From Xanthoparmelia taractica (lineage: Eukaryota > Ascomycota > Lecanoromycetes > Lecanorales > Parmeliaceae), in contig MU853192.1 in assembly GCA_033085395.1 (NCBI GenBank), forward strand, positions 62,001-126,000: a DNA stretch of 64,000 bases, read 5' to 3'. The notes beneath the pieces were generated by a model. The model saw only the letters and a program-made list of their open reading frames with translations. It did not search any database and was not told where the DNA came from. Positions within the stretch are counted from its first letter, which is position 1; each line of letters begins with the position of its first letter. Position numbers and translations under genes: made by a program. Of the stretch, positions 9,780 through 22,027 are shown piece by piece.

Positions 9780-12700
9780 TCAACTCTGATTTCTCACCCT
9801 CGCCGTATCACTCCCCACCTTCTCCCCCTCACCACCCGTCCTATACCCAAACCCAGTCTTCTTCCTCCTCCCCCTCCGATCCCCATACTTTTCATCAAAC
9901 TTCCTAATCGCGCTTAAACTGCCCATATCCTCACTAATGCTCGCACTAATCTCCTCCATCGCCTTGTTGAAATGCCTCGTATGCAGCGTCCGCTTTTCCG
10001 GGTAATTGTATTTCTCTGTCTTGCTTGTATCCTTGGCGTGCGAGGCAGCGGTGTCGAATTCCTCGCGCACGCAGGCGAGGGCGGCTGCGACGCATACGTT
10101 TTTGAGGTCGGAGCCGGAGTAGAAGGGTGTTTGGGCGGCGAGGTCAGAGATGGAGACCTCGGGGTCGAGGAGTTCGGATTTGAGGTGGATCTTTAGGATT
10201 GCTTCTCTGTCTTTTTCGACGGGCAGATCGACGAGTAAGCGGCGAGGCAGCCGACGGAGTGAGGCTTCGTCGAGATCGAAGGGACGGTTGGTGGCGACCA
10301 TGATGAAGGCGGAGAGCTCTGTCATTCCATCCCATTCGCGCAGGAATTGATTGATGAGTTCGCGGTGACTGGTTCGGTTACTACCGCTGGTGCGGGCACC
10401 GAGGATAGCGTCTGCCTCGTCGATGAATACGATGCAGGGTGTAAGCTTTTTGGCTAGGGTGAAGATGGCGCGAACATTCTTTTCGGCCTCGCCAACGTAC
10501 ATGTCGTAGACATCTACAATTGGTCAGTATAGGGGTCTGAACAATGGATGAGCGAATTGATTACCAGAGCCGCTCACTTCAAGCACCGTAGCTCCGCTCT
10601 CTTTGGCTACTGCTTTGGCAAGGAGTGTCTTTCCGGTACCCGGGGGGCCATAAAGTAGGAGACCTGGGATCCTATCAGTGGCGAGTACACCGTACGTGAA
10701 GGCATCTGGCCGGACGAGTGACAGAGAGGTCAGAGTCTTCAAAGCATCTATGGTTTGCGGTGAAGCTTGGACATCGGCGAAAGTTGTTCTGATATTCTCG
10801 GGATCCACGACACCATTCAATAGCTTCTTCTCATGCTCGTTGCACGTCTTTCGCAGTTTTCGCATTCGCTCCTTGGAGTCTTTTTGGACCGCAGAGCCAG
10901 TGGGCTTCGCCGCCTTCTCTAGCTGCTCCTTCTCGTTCGCTATCCAGTCAACTTTCATGTCATCGCTCCCTTCAATGATCTCCAGTGCTTGCATGATGTG
11001 CTTGATTGTTAATTCTTCTGAGCCTTCAAGTAAGCCTAAAGCTGTTGTTGCAGCTCTACTAACTCTGTCAAATGACCAGACGGAATCATCTAGACCACAT
11101 AAAAATGTCGTCTTAAAATCGACCTCCACAGTCTTCCTATCCGAGATGACAGACGCAACCTGGGTAGGCACCGGCGCCGTTCGACGCAGCATATCTTTGA
11201 GATGACGAATGTTGATGCTTTTGATTCCGTCTTTGTGAAGCTGCGCAAATGTGTGCTCAGGCGATACTTCGTTGATAGGAGTTATGATAGTCCTCGTTGG
11301 TACACTCCTGGAATCTCTCTGCACGTGGTCGACTCCGGATCTGGAAAAGGATGGCATGAGCTCTTTTGACGAAGCAGTCCCAATGATGAGTACCCTTTGA
11401 CCCTCCCGACGCCTTGCCTCTACTACCTCATGCAGTTTGTCAAGAAATTTGCCGCCATTGACTGTTGTACTGATCTGGGGATAATCTTGAATCAGGACAA
11501 TCAAACCCTCAGACCCACGTTCGGCATCACGAAACGGGCTCTCGGAAGCCTCCTCTGACGCAGACTGTGAGACCGGGCTTATGCCTCCTGCAGCCTCTTG
11601 TTGCTCTCGGGCGGTCGATGACCCAGCGGCATAATTTTCTGCCACTCTCTTGATCTCAGGAGCATTGAGCAACGTCTCCACAAGCAAGGTCATTTTTAGT
11701 TCTGGAGTCATGTCTTTCATTTGTACCGCAGGCTTCGATCCGGCTACTTTTGGTTGCTGAGGAGAACCGGCTTGCGATATGAATGGTTTGAACAGGTCCT
11801 GAATGCTGGTTGCTGCAAAAGTGCCCACATGAATCGCGTTGAATCCACCTACACGACCTTGTATGGAATACTTCGGTTTTCCCGGACCTTGGTCCATCTC
11901 TTCTTCCTCTGTTTCGTCGAAGTCTTCTTCCTCAGGGGGGTTTTCTGGCCCCTGCGGAAAGCGCATGGATGTAGCTAGCTGGGCGTCGTATCCTAAAGAG
12001 CTTAAGGTGTTCCCCCCAAAAGGTGATGAGTTGTCCATGTAATCACCTCCTATCTCGGCAATGTCTTGAGGTGTAAGCCGTAGAAAGTCTGTTGAGTTCT
12101 CTTCCGCCAAGTGGAGTCCAACCGCATCCAAGAAAGTGGTGCCACCATTTTTTGGGCAGAAAAGCACAACGTGAGGTTTTGGGGAAGCTGCGATCTCTGC
12201 ACGTTCCCATGATGGAACTTGAAGCCCAGCCGATACAATAGATGAGATTTCCAGCATGTTGATGGTGTCCAGTAGAGGTGTGGCAGGTCGAGACTTCGAG
12301 GAAGGAGCCTGATCAGTCTTTTGGTGATGGCCGTCTGATTCTTGGTTCTCTGATGCTTCAACTACGGAGCTAGTATCCTCAACACCATTCTGAGCTTGTC
12401 CTTGTGCAGCCTGGTTTGCTGCAAGGTCGCCAAGTCGTATGAGCGTCATTGACTCGTCTTTTTTTGGCGCATCAGCGCGGTCCCCTCGAAGAATCACATT
12501 GGAAGCCAGAAACCATGGTGGAATATGCACTGGCGGTAATTTTTCTCTCGGCTTGACGTTCCTTCCAGCCCTCCTTGAAGCCGAGCCGTAATTGCTCCGG
12601 TCTTTAGGCTTTGGAGGGTTGTCTGGAGCGCCATTGGGATCTTCTGTTGGAAAGTCTTGTACGAAGGGCGTTTGTTCTGGATTAGATACGTCATCTGGTT

Positions 12701-12875
12701 GCTCGACGAAGTTACTCGAAGCCGCATCCGGGGGGTTCTCTTCACGTCGAGGATTGGGGGAGGTATGAAACGAGCGTTGCGAAAGGGGTAACCGACGGCC
12801 AGCGACGAAGCGACATGCTTGAGGACGGGAGCGACTAGGAATTGCCTGGAGTATTCTCCATATTGAGGTACGCAT
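9780..12875 (-). CDS. Mitochondrial AAA+ ATPase (Msp1-like domain)
   Basis: A deduced 1,014-residue protein in two exons, 12875-10565 and 10513-9780. The 51-nt intron (donor gtaatc, branch ctgacc, acceptor tag) falls inside SGSDVYDMYVGE. The N-terminus MRTSIWRILQAIPSRSRPQ is Arg/Ser-rich without acids, as in a mitochondrial presequence. About 650 residues of poorly conserved, partly acidic sequence follow. The AAA core near residues 730-930 has Walker A GPPGTGKT, Walker B CIVFIDEAD, sensor ATNRPFDLDEASLRR with Arg fingers, and a C-terminal lid. It resembles Msp1/ATAD1 in the core, but the long N-terminus indicates a separate fungal family. The C-terminus is basic (GDRRGRRKKTGFGY). Substrate unknown. 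Confidence 0.8.
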
Positions 12876-14421
12876 CAATTCGAACTTGTAGTTGATTGCT
12901 ATGAGAGGACGAGTCTTGGCTTGCTCCAGAATATGGCGTCAGATAAATCCGAGCGCGCTTATGCTCGATTACGACTAGTGTAATATACGGATAAGCGTAT
13001 GTCATTTATTAGTAGTATGTCTCAGAATTACAGTGTTACTCAATAAAGCACCCTAGAAAGACAGCTCTCCAGGGAAGAACATTTATTTTGATATCAAGTA
13101 AAATGTAAGACGACATTTTATTAACGGATTCGAAGACTGACGGTTCATGTTGAGACGATGCGTTTACAAGTCGATTACACTAGCTGGTCAATACGGAAAT
13201 TAAAGCACCAAGCTTTCTTTACAGTATTTGGCGACGACATCCCAACTCCAGGGTGGTCAACCATTAAATTCGACGCTTACCACACACCGAATGAATGTCC
13301 AAATCTTCTTCACTTGAAGCTATGAATTAAGCTATGGCTTAGCAGTGGAATCGATAATTTCTCACTAGGTGTCTGCCACTTGAAGTACTAAAAGAAGTGC
13401 ACCATGGAACGCAATTTACCCATGCTTGGCTGGGCTAGGGCTTTTTATGTATTCCTGGCGAGAGAATCAGTGTCGAGCTAACACCCTCATTTGAAACGTA
13501 GCGCGTTATCCGGGCCTGGTCAAAGAGGTCGGAGCGAAGCCTGAAGATACTTTCAGTGTGACAAGCATGCGCGAAAAGAAGAGACTCCATTCCAAAGCCT
13601 AGAAGATGCCAAATTGGTAGTACAATAGCCCCACCTCCTTTCATTGGCCCTGGAAACTGTGGAGGTGCATGAGGTGGAGCCCGAGGAGCTACATGTATCT
13701 TCGGAAGCCGTGAAGAGCATCTATGTAAGCGCAAATACATAATCAATCAAGGAGATTGCGGAGACTGCTTATTGGACATGGCATTGAAGATGCCAATACC
13801 GAAACAGAAGAAGCTTGCAAGAATCCGACGCAGACGATAGGACACTGTGGTTAGCTAATTCTTTCGATCAAATTGACTGGAATACAATGTTCAAGCACAC
13901 GGCCACGTCAGTGGCTCGAAGTAAGCGCTTAGGAATCCATCGCGGCTGGGAAGGGGGGGTTCTAAGAAGCAGCTGGTGCTTTTGGAACGTTACCCTAGCT
14001 GTTTTTGTATATCTGTGCATCGAATTGTCAAAGGGATAGCTTTCTTATTCCATGGTGATGAATACAGCATAGTACGCGTACGACAATAGAAGCGCGATAA
14101 CCGAGCCCTTCTTGTTGATTTGAAACATCACCGAATTTCTTCCACGGTCACCGGACCATGCTACCTTCATGTCACAACACATTCTTTGCTCTCTCCTCAT
14201 GCCCGGCTAGCTCTACGTCAGTACGCTCCATGCGTCGCTAGCAGATAGCCTCTTCACCTACGACCTTTCGTCTTGAAGCTCTTCATTACTAGCCATGTTG
14301 TTAGGATCAGACTGTGTCATCATTTAGCTATTCTATCTTGCTCAGCATGGGTGAGCCAGGCTATACACCTTTTTTATGCTCCTCTTACTGATGCTATAGT
14401 TGGGAAGCAAATCACACTAGT
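12876..14421. other. Gene-poor 1.5-kb intergenic region
   Basis: There is no convincing gene. The 12,950-13,200 part is AT-rich. The minus-strand frame 13746-13435 contains a Pro/Gly-rich stretch (APPQFPGPMKGGGAIVLP) that hints at a decayed small protein but has no confirmable family. The last 300 bp serve as promoter for the following gene. No tRNA or repeat was found. Confidence 0.35.
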
Positions 14422-16068
14422 ATGCCTAGAATGGTGTCGCTCGAGAGCACTTCGCATGATGATCGAGTTTTCGATCCTAATGCAGCGATTAATCAAGTTT
14501 ACAGCTTGTCCTCGCCACATCCCGCCGTGGCTGAAATCATTCAAGTATTCGTTCAAACTGGCAACCCACCTTCAACACTTGACACCCTTGCCGTTGCTGA
14601 AAGCAGCTCGCCAGTCAACCAAACCGAGATCCTACCCTCACGGGATATTGTCGTCGCTGAAATGAGTTCAGAGATACACAGAGTCACTGTTGCTACTGTC
14701 GACGACTCGCCACCTGCCGGTGAGCTTGTAGCTGTTTTGCGCTTCCTAGATCTCGCTGCCGAAATCAGAAACCGCGTCTACCATCTCGTTCTTGGGCCTC
14801 CGCAAGACCCATCAATTTGTTTGACCCAAGTCCTTGATAATCGCCCACTCATAGCGCAAAGCGGAGGAGGCGTTGACCTCGATAAAGCTTTCCGCACCAA
14901 CTCAGTCACGTTAAATCGCAAGCACAAGGACCCTAATTGGGGTGTGACTTATGAAGTCAAACCCCACGATCTCTCCATTCTTCTAGTATCGAAACAAATC
15001 TATGTAGAAGCTTTTCATGTCTTCTATACTCAAAATTGCTTCTCCTTCACGGATACAGGACTGCTCTATCGCTTCTTGAAAAACACTGGATACACGCGTC
15101 GCCAACACCTGACCATGGTATATTTCCTGTGGCGTGGACCGGACGCAAAAGAAGCCTTTCGTCTGTTGAAGACCTGCCGGCGGCTAAGGCTTGTACAATT
15201 CACCGTTCCTTGTAGCCATCCACCCGGCTATGAAGCATTGAAAGAGGTCAGGGTGGAGAAGGCAAAAGCCCGCGCCCTTGTCCACTACGCTACTGCCCAA
15301 AACCCGCCGCTGGATATTCAAGACCACCGCAGCTGTTTCGGTGACTACCAATGCCATTGCCTTTGCAGGCACCGTGACGAACCAGCATCCAGTCTCCGGG
15401 AACTTGAAAAGGCGATGATGAGACCTCAACGCGAAAAGGACGTACCAGATGCCGAAGAGAAATTCGATCTATTCAAACCAAAACGCGAGCATTTCAGAAA
15501 ATCGGAGGAGCAGGACTTGCTACAGGAAACTGCTTCTTTTGAAGATTTCATCCGCCGTATCGAGCAGCAAGGAAAGGAACTGAAGTACCTAGGGCGCAGG
15601 AACAAAGCCATGGAAGCGGTCATGAACCAGACACTGAGAGGATCCGATGTAGATGACTATTTCCGGGAGTTTGCAGAGAAGCTCGCCAAGGACAAGAGAC
15701 TGGTGAAGATGGCTGAGCGTTGGCACGCCAAGCGAGGGGAGGAGAAGGAGGCCATAGAGAGGGAGGAACGTGAGAAGAGGGAGGCTCTCGAGGAGAAGGA
15801 ACTCGGGATCAAAATGCGTAGGGAAGCGAGGGAACTCAAGTGGAAAACCGCCCGGGAGGCGAGGGAACTTGCTAAGAAGACGGCCAAGGAGGCGAGGGAG
15901 CTGAAAAGGAGGACCGCCAGGGAGGCAAAAGAACGTGAGAAGATGATGACGAAGGAGGCGAGGGACCAGAAGAAAGCAGCTGGGGAGGCGAAGGCGCGTG
16001 ACAAGAAGGCTGCTAAAGGGACCAACAACGTTAAGAAGAAAGTGGTCGGCGCACCGAAAGAGCTCTAG
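14422..16068 (+). CDS. F-box-like/DUF7730-type protein with charged repeat tail
   Basis: A 548-residue intronless protein. Near residue 105 lies FLDLAAEIRNRVYHLVLGPP, the F-box-like opening of a large fungal family. It is followed by the family's second signature, LSILLVSKQIYVEAFHVFYT and QNCFSF, near residues 185-210. The middle contains a Cys/His-rich patch (SCFGDYQCHCLCRH). The last 200 residues are extremely charged and helical, with a degenerate unit like TAREARELKKK repeated about seven times. They probably form a coiled coil or single alpha-helix. The family is widespread in Pezizomycotina without a proven role; F-box members recruit substrates to SCF ligases, but the linker to SKP1 is not proven here. 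A second member lies 1.1 kb away on the other strand. Confidence 0.65.
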   Translation: MPRMVSLESTSHDDRVFDPNAAINQVYSLSSPHPAVAEIIQVFVQTGNPPSTLDTLAVAESSSPVNQTEILPSRDIVVAEMSSEIHRVTVATVDDSPPAGELVAVLRFLDLAAEIRNRVYHLVLGPPQDPSICLTQVLDNRPLIAQSGGGVDLDKAFRTNSVTLNRKHKDPNWGVTYEVKPHDLSILLVSKQIYVEAFHVFYTQNCFSFTDTGLLYRFLKNTGYTRRQHLTMVYFLWRGPDAKEAFRLLKTCRRLRLVQFTVPCSHPPGYEALKEVRVEKAKARALVHYATAQNPPLDIQDHRSCFGDYQCHCLCRHRDEPASSLRELEKAMMRPQREKDVPDAEEKFDLFKPKREHFRKSEEQDLLQETASFEDFIRRIEQQGKELKYLGRRNKAMEAVMNQTLRGSDVDDYFREFAEKLAKDKRLVKMAERWHAKRGEEKEAIEREEREKREALEEKELGIKMRREARELKWKTAREARELAKKTAKEARELKRRTAREAKEREKMMTKEARDQKKAAGEAKARDKKAAKGTNNVKKKVVGAPKEL

Positions 16069-17191
16069 GTACATGACGGACTGGAGCCGCTTAGTTCTTA
16101 CAGCTCAGCGTTGTCATCACGCCTCGAAGTTTCCATCGTACTCAGGTAGCGCCGAGATCCCAACGCACTGTTGGGAAGGAGATCGATAGTCCAAAGCTGC
16201 ACTGCTAGAATTGCTTAATTCGAACACATCACGTTCGAACCGGCCTTACCAACTAAAATGATATGGCATAATCCCACAGCGCCCACTACTCTCGAACGTA
16301 TCCTTCCTTCATCCAATCTTAACGGACTTATCAAAAGATTTAGAACCAGGGCCCCCTTCCCTTCCCAACACGCCTCCCTGCTTTCCAAGCCACATACCTC
16401 CTTAGCACAACGCTTCGCGGATGCGTTGCCATAGGTATGTATTCCAAGCACGTAACCCCTCCCTCTTTGTCTGTACTCAAGCAAGCAAGCAAGCAAGGGC
16501 AACCGGTACTCGTACGCAATCAAGCAAGCTCTGCGGAAACCGTGTCTCCTGACTGCCCGAGATCCCAGTACAGCACAGCACCACAAAGCACCGACGAGGC
16601 GTGTATTCGGTTGAAATGTAGGTCTTGTAGGGTAGATTAAAGTAGGGTAGAGTAGGATAAGGGTGAAGTGGTTAGATCTCAAAAGCATGCTAGTAATTGT
16701 ATGTAGTGTATGTGCTGTCGTATCTTCTGATGACAACGGTGGGTGGGTTGGAGGTGGGAGGTGGGAGGTGTATATTGGCCATGTTTAAGAAGGTAGAAAG
16801 CTATGGCTCCTGCTTACACCTCAGTGGGTGTAGGTAGTCCAAGAGATTTGTTGGTCTTGGGTTTTGGTACTATTTGATGTCCGAGTGTACAAAAAAAGTA
16901 TGATCGGAATTACGTGCAGCTTGACATAAAGGTATCCGCATGCACAGGCAGGAAAAGGTAAGTAGATAATGCCCCGAATTCAATGTACTCCTGCTTCTAA
17001 AATGCATCCAAGCACCCCGTTAAGTAGTGAAGCATTTAGTATAGAATCGTTGGTTGAAGTTGCTTTATCCACGCATTCCGTCCACCACAACGCCAGTCCT
17101 AATCGCAGTAACTCTCCATATCCGGATATCTAGAACTTGTACAGAGTGAATTAGCCGGGTGCGTAATCGTCCACTCCAGGGTCGACATTGA
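16069..17191. other. Convergent intergenic region with CAAG microsatellite
   Basis: This is 1.1 kb between two convergent genes. A (CAAG) tetranucleotide run sits near 16,478-16,497, and G-rich direct repeats (ggtgggaggtgggaggtg) near 16,752-16,770. A 173-codon minus-strand frame (16215-16736) has no family features and runs through the microsatellite, so it is not called. Confidence 0.4.
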
Positions 17192-17986
17192 TCATTGGCC
17201 AATGATAAAACCGTCGGTCCCCATTTGCTCTCCGCCCACCACCATCTTGCTCCGCATCTGCTTCACGAAAGCAATGCGTTGGTCATGGGTGCTCTCACTT
17301 ATAATATCCATGTGAAGCTCCTGTAATCCGGTGATTTGGTAGAGCCACTCCCTCCATGGTAGATCAGGCTTATGGTAGTTACGGGCGTCATCTGTTCTCC
17401 CCCGAATGTATAGGACCAGGACACGAAGGGACATATATCGGCTGATTTCATCTATGAGATGTTGCCAGACCATTGAGCCTATGTCGAAGCGCAGGGGAAG
17501 ATGGGGGGCGTTGCCGATTAGCAGATGCAGTTCACGTATGTGTCGCAAAGCGTGGTATGGTCGGTCGTATAGAAATCTGAGGCAATTGTCGGCAGACAAA
17601 ACGACTCTATGAGGGATGGTGAAAGCAAAAGCGTTCTTTTGGTAGAATATCGGCCATGTCTCGGCGTAAACTTTGCGACTGGTGAGGAAGAGGTTGACCT
17701 GAGGAGGAAAACGGTCCGGCTGAATGCGATAGGACCGCGAGATCTCATCTCCCACCACTTTGCCGGCAACATATTTGACGTTGGCGAGTGTTGTCGATCT
17801 ACTGCGCAGGCTCATGGCTTTGTCAGGGTTCGGTTCTTCGTGCCAATCCTGCCCTTGCTCGAAGAAAGAGGGACGCAAGGCTCCAAAAGGGTGCACAGTG
17901 CTGACGACCCTGATAACTTCTCGGACAAGCGCATACTCATATATCTTGATTCGTAACTCCGCTGGCTGCTTCATTAGGTCGAACAT
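17192..17986 (-). CDS. F-box-like/DUF7730-type protein
   Basis: A 264-residue intronless protein starting MFDLMKQPAELRIKIYEYAL, the same opening as the neighbouring 14.4-kb gene (LPAEIRNxIY type). At residues 100-120 it has VNLFLTSRKVYAETWPIFYQ and NAFAFT, the second family signature. The rest contains helices with leucines (LRHIRELHLLIG, MSLRVLVLYIRG) as in the family's C-terminal half. It lacks the charged repeat tail of its neighbour. No catalytic motif is visible and its role is unknown. Promoter region lies above 17,986. Confidence 0.6.
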   Translation of the reverse strand: MFDLMKQPAELRIKIYEYALVREVIRVVSTVHPFGALRPSFFEQGQDWHEEPNPDKAMSLRSRSTTLANVKYVAGKVVGDEISRSYRIQPDRFPPQVNLFLTSRKVYAETWPIFYQKNAFAFTIPHRVVLSADNCLRFLYDRPYHALRHIRELHLLIGNAPHLPLRFDIGSMVWQHLIDEISRYMSLRVLVLYIRGRTDDARNYHKPDLPWREWLYQITGLQELHMDIISESTHDQRIAFVKQMRSKMVVGGEQMGTDGFIIGQ

Positions 17987-19503
17987 GGCGGGAGATAAGC
18001 GTGAGCAGGTACTCGTATGTATTTGCGACCGATCCGAGGGTCTTCCTCAACGAAGAGCGGCGCTCGACGTAGGGGAGCTGTGGTCCGCAAGCTGGGTCTG
18101 AATCTGTATAAAGGAGTGGGCGATTAGGGTTTTTCCCTTACGACTTCTGGCGTGTAGCGTAGGCACAGACAAGTGTGATTAAGATCCAGCCCTTAGAAAA
18201 CCTAGAGTGGGAGATGCATTTGTTGAGTCGCACAGGATCACGTCACGGAGGACGCTTTGGCTGTAGTAGTTTTCCATTAGAAATGTTGCTATGATAGCAA
18301 GCCAATATTGAAAGGATTCAACAGATAGTGGAGAATCTTGAGCTTTGGATTGGTAAAGAAGTTACAGGCTATCAACAACAGACAAGGAAAACCAGTTGAT
18401 ACGCAAGGAACCGTGAAGTGGGATTTAACATTTCGCAGCGGCGAGACAGAGTAGAGTGAAGATAGGATAGGTCCATCCATAGAGCGGAGGAAGAGGGATT
18501 TAATCGATAGGACAGTAGCAGAGCCGAGCAAGTCCACCCCCTCAGAGCGCGTGCTCCCTGCTTTAACACTCGTCACCTGGCCTTGCATTAAGTCAGCATA
18601 CTATTGCTGTACACATCTCGTTCATTAGTGTGAGGATCAGATTATGTTCAGCCTCGGTTTTGGCAACAGGAATATTTGCTCTCAGGAAAGTTTTGGCGCA
18701 AGCTTCTTTCTACTTTATACCTTAGTTGCTGGGTATAGCTTCATCATACCTGGTTTGGGAAGCAAGTCAGCTTTCAAGCTCCAAACACGGTAAACGTCTG
18801 TTTGTAGGGCCAGAACTGTTGGCGGGTTCTGAGGATACCCTCTTGCGAATGCCGTTGAAACCTTTGCGATTTGAAGCAGGACTTCTGCTTTTCCGGATGG
18901 CGCAGCCTTGGATTCCATTCGTGACCGCTAATCAATCCCAGTAGATCCATGTCATTGACCTCAAGTGGCATTAATTAGCACTTGGACGCCAGACCGCACA
19001 CCCCATCAATAGACCCAAGCGTTGAGAGATATATCCATTGCTAAGGAGCTCTGAGAAAAGACTGACAAATGCGCTTTCTGCCTCCTGGATCTGGGCTCTC
19101 AGTAAGCCGCAAGGAAAATGGGCAGGCTAAAAGCGACCTTTGCCCACAAGCTCATGTTCTATACTAGAGCCTCCAATATTCTCTCTGAGTCAGTAAAGGA
19201 AGCTGAGAAAATGGACAAGGACAAGCTACGCCGCTGTACCAGCGCCATTAGGAACCAGATACACTAATCTCAGCCCTAGCCCTAATCTACTACGTCACTG
19301 TCTTGCGAAATATGAGCGTAGCGAATAGTGGGGCCACGGTTACGAGTACAAACATGGCGATAGCAAGTTGGCTTGCCAATTGATCTTTGACTTCGTTACG
19401 TATCTTCCCCGGTTCAAACCTTGATACTAACTGCGCTGGTGAAATGTCAGTATCAGATCGCCGATGTTGACGTAGAGCTCATGAGTTAATGATATGGTAA
19501 CAG
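17987..19503. other. Intergenic region; hidden 5' exon of TMCO4-like gene likely
   Basis: This 1.5 kb has no firm gene. Shadow-like short frames are present. The TMCO4-like coding frame is open at 19,504 directly after an acceptor (taacag), so one or more small 5' exons must lie within the last few hundred bases. A strong branch-like gatactaactg near 19,423 suggests another intron end at about 19,450. Confidence 0.35.
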
Positions 19504-22027
19504 GGAGAAAAAAGACCATCCAGCAAAGCAGGGAGAGGGCAAGGAAGAATCTCTTACAACACTACTCGATGAGGACCAAAGAGGGGAGCTCACGCTCCTC
19601 ATTGCCAGCATCACAGCTGCCATGCGCAAAACCATCATCTCCAGCTTCGACGCCTCCGTTGGCATCTCGAAAGACCTCGTCCAAGAGCTCACTACATCCG
19701 AAGATGATAGGATTACGAACCCTAATGTCGACCCTGCTACGGTAGACGTCAGTAAAATGGACGCAGAGCGGAAGTTAAAGGAGCAGCGGGAGAAAGAGCT
19801 CAGTGCTCCGGCAATGAAAGAACTTAAGCAAGCATCACTCAAGTTCTTTGACGAATGGCGAAGCAGCGTCATTTTGAGAGTTGGAGAGGTTGTCAATTCT
19901 AAAGAAGAAGCCACCTCCCAAATGAAATCCGCCAAAGCACCGGACTCAGCCATTCACGCTCCATCAGACACCAAGGTCGACCCATCCAAGCCGATGGAAT
20001 CAGACACGTCGGCGACTGCCTCAATGACCAAACTCTACCCTCCAATTGATACCCCGCTCGCATCACTTGATGAGAAGACAAAAATACTTATAGTACACTC
20101 TATGTTACTTCTTATGCTATCTCTGGAACACTACATTGGGCCATCACGAGTGCTCCTCCTCTACATTACCTCTTCGCTCAAACTTCCGCTTAAGGTCTTG
20201 ACTGAAGATGAAGAGAAGATTGCAAAAGGCCTGCTTGAAGCAGCGAAGCACATGTCTGGAGATGCCGAGGCGAAGAAAAAAGCGGAAGAGAACAAAGATT
20301 CAAGGAAATGGAAAGTGGGCCTAGCCACAGTCGCAGGAGCTGCCCTCATCGGCGTCACTGGTGGTCTAGCCGCACCACTGGTGGCCGCTGGTGTTGGAAG
20401 TGTAATGGGTGGTGTTGGACTAGGTGCTACTGCTGCAGCAGGCTATCTTGGTACCGTGGCTGGAAGCACAGTGATCGTTGGTGGACTGTTTGGAGCATAC
20501 GGAGGACGAATGACAGGACAAATGATGGACAATTATGCCCGAGAAGTCGAGGATTTTGCATTTTTACCTGTGCGAAAGGGCGGGAAGGATATCGAACAAG
20601 AAGATGAGAAAGAGGCAAAACAGTTAGCGCAAAAGTCCAAGCAGGTTGAAAAGTCATTAGACACAGAAAGCGGTATTCAAAACGCTCAGGACGGCCAAAG
20701 TGCGACCAGTCCAAAAACTCACCGCTTACCACACCATATCAAGAAGGAGAGTAAAGAAGATAAAAAAGGGGTCGAGGATCCGGCCCAGCGCCGTCTACGA
20801 GTCACCATCGGCATCACAGGCTGGTTGACTTCAAAGTCGGAGGTTGTCACTCCATGGCGTGTGCTTGGTCGTGACAGTGAAGTCTTCGCTCTACGTTTCG
20901 AACTTGAAGCGCTCCTGAACCTTGGTAACAGCATGAGTGCAATGGTTTCGTCCGCCGCGTGGGGTTATGCAAAATCAGAATTGATCAAACAAACCGTCTT
21001 CGCCGGATTAATGGATGCAATGTGGCCTCTTGCCCTTCTAAAAGTGTCACGAGTAGTTGACAACCCATTCTCGATCGCTCGGAGCCGTGCTGATAAGGCC
21101 GGTGAGGTGCTTGCCGACGCACTCATAAACAAGGCCCAAGGAGAGAGGCCTGTCACATTGATTGGGTACTCTCTAGGCGCAAGAGTGATTTACTCTTGCC
21201 TAATGAGTCTTGCCAAACGCCGCGCCTTTGGCCTGATTGAATCGGTCGTTTTGATTGGGGCTCCAGCACCTAGCACCACCGCAGATTGGCGCGTCATGCG
21301 TTCGGTCGTAGCCAGCAGGCTGGTCAACGTCTACAGTGAAAATGATTACGTATTAGGCTTCTTGTACCGCACAAGTAGCATCCAATATGGTGTTGCTGGA
21401 CTCCAGAAGATTGAAGGTATTCCCAGCGTTGAGAATGTCGATGTCAGCGAGAGCGTCAGCGGACATCTACGCTACCGCTATCTCGTTGGCCACATTTTAA
21501 AGAAGATTGGATTCGAAGACATCGACATGTCCGCCGTCGCCGAAGAGGAAGCAGCACTGAAAAAGAAGGACGAGGAAGATGCGAAGAAGAAGATCGCCGA
21601 CAAAGCCAAGGCGGAAGGTCAAAAGGTACTCAAGGACAATCCTCTCGGCGTCGGTAAAGATGGGAAGAAGAGCAAGGAACAGCAACAAGCAGAATCATCA
21701 GCTGCCGAAGCCGAAGCCGTCCAAATGGAACTAGAAGTCCAGCAGGAGACGCAGAAAGGCATGTTGCAGTCTGCGTGGGGATATTTGCCCAAGAGACTGA
21801 GAGGCGAGAAGTCAAGTGGTGATGCCGAGAGCAAGGCCGCGGCAAGTGCAGATACGGGCGTGTTGCCCGAGGTGAAGAAGGTGGAGGAGAAGCCGCAACA
21901 AGGGCCTGGTGCGTGGGCGTCTAGTATCGCGGGAGGAGGAAAGGAAGGGTTGAATAAGGCGTCCGGTTGGGCTAGCGGTCTAGCTGGAGGACTGATGGGT
22001 GGAGGAAGCAAACCCAAGGAATCTTGA
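19504..22027 (+). CDS. TMCO4-like DUF726 alpha/beta-hydrolase membrane protein (5' end unresolved)
   Basis: About 840 residues are visible. The frame begins after the acceptor taacag and reads EKKDHPAKQGEGKEES, then RGELTLLIASITAAMRKTI, the conserved start of the DUF726 family. The first in-frame ATG is at 19,622, but conserved sequence precedes it, so the true start lies in an upstream exon. Around residues 270-330 there is a glycine/alanine-rich double membrane hairpin (VGLATVAGAALIGVTGGLAA, GTVAGSTVIVGGLFG). The hydrolase nucleophile elbow GYSLGA (Ser) is at about residue 545. The C-terminal 150 residues are Lys/Glu-rich and Gly-rich. Human TMCO4 and fungal relatives are membrane proteins of unproven function; a lipase-like role is inferred only from the fold. 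Confidence 0.75.

Noticed and set aside
13435..13746. Minus-strand frame with APPQFPGPMKGGGAIVLP-like sequence
   Set aside because: It looks slightly like a small mitochondrial membrane protein, but I could not place it in a family and the remainder is not protein-like.
16215..16736. 173-codon minus-strand open frame
   Set aside because: It runs through a CAAG microsatellite and low-complexity DNA, has no family-like motif and lies between two convergent genes.
19118..19267. Short plus-strand frame MGRLKATFAHKLMFY... upstream of the TMCO4-like gene
   Set aside because: It has no link to the TMCO4-like frame by a valid donor-acceptor pair and no recognisable motif.
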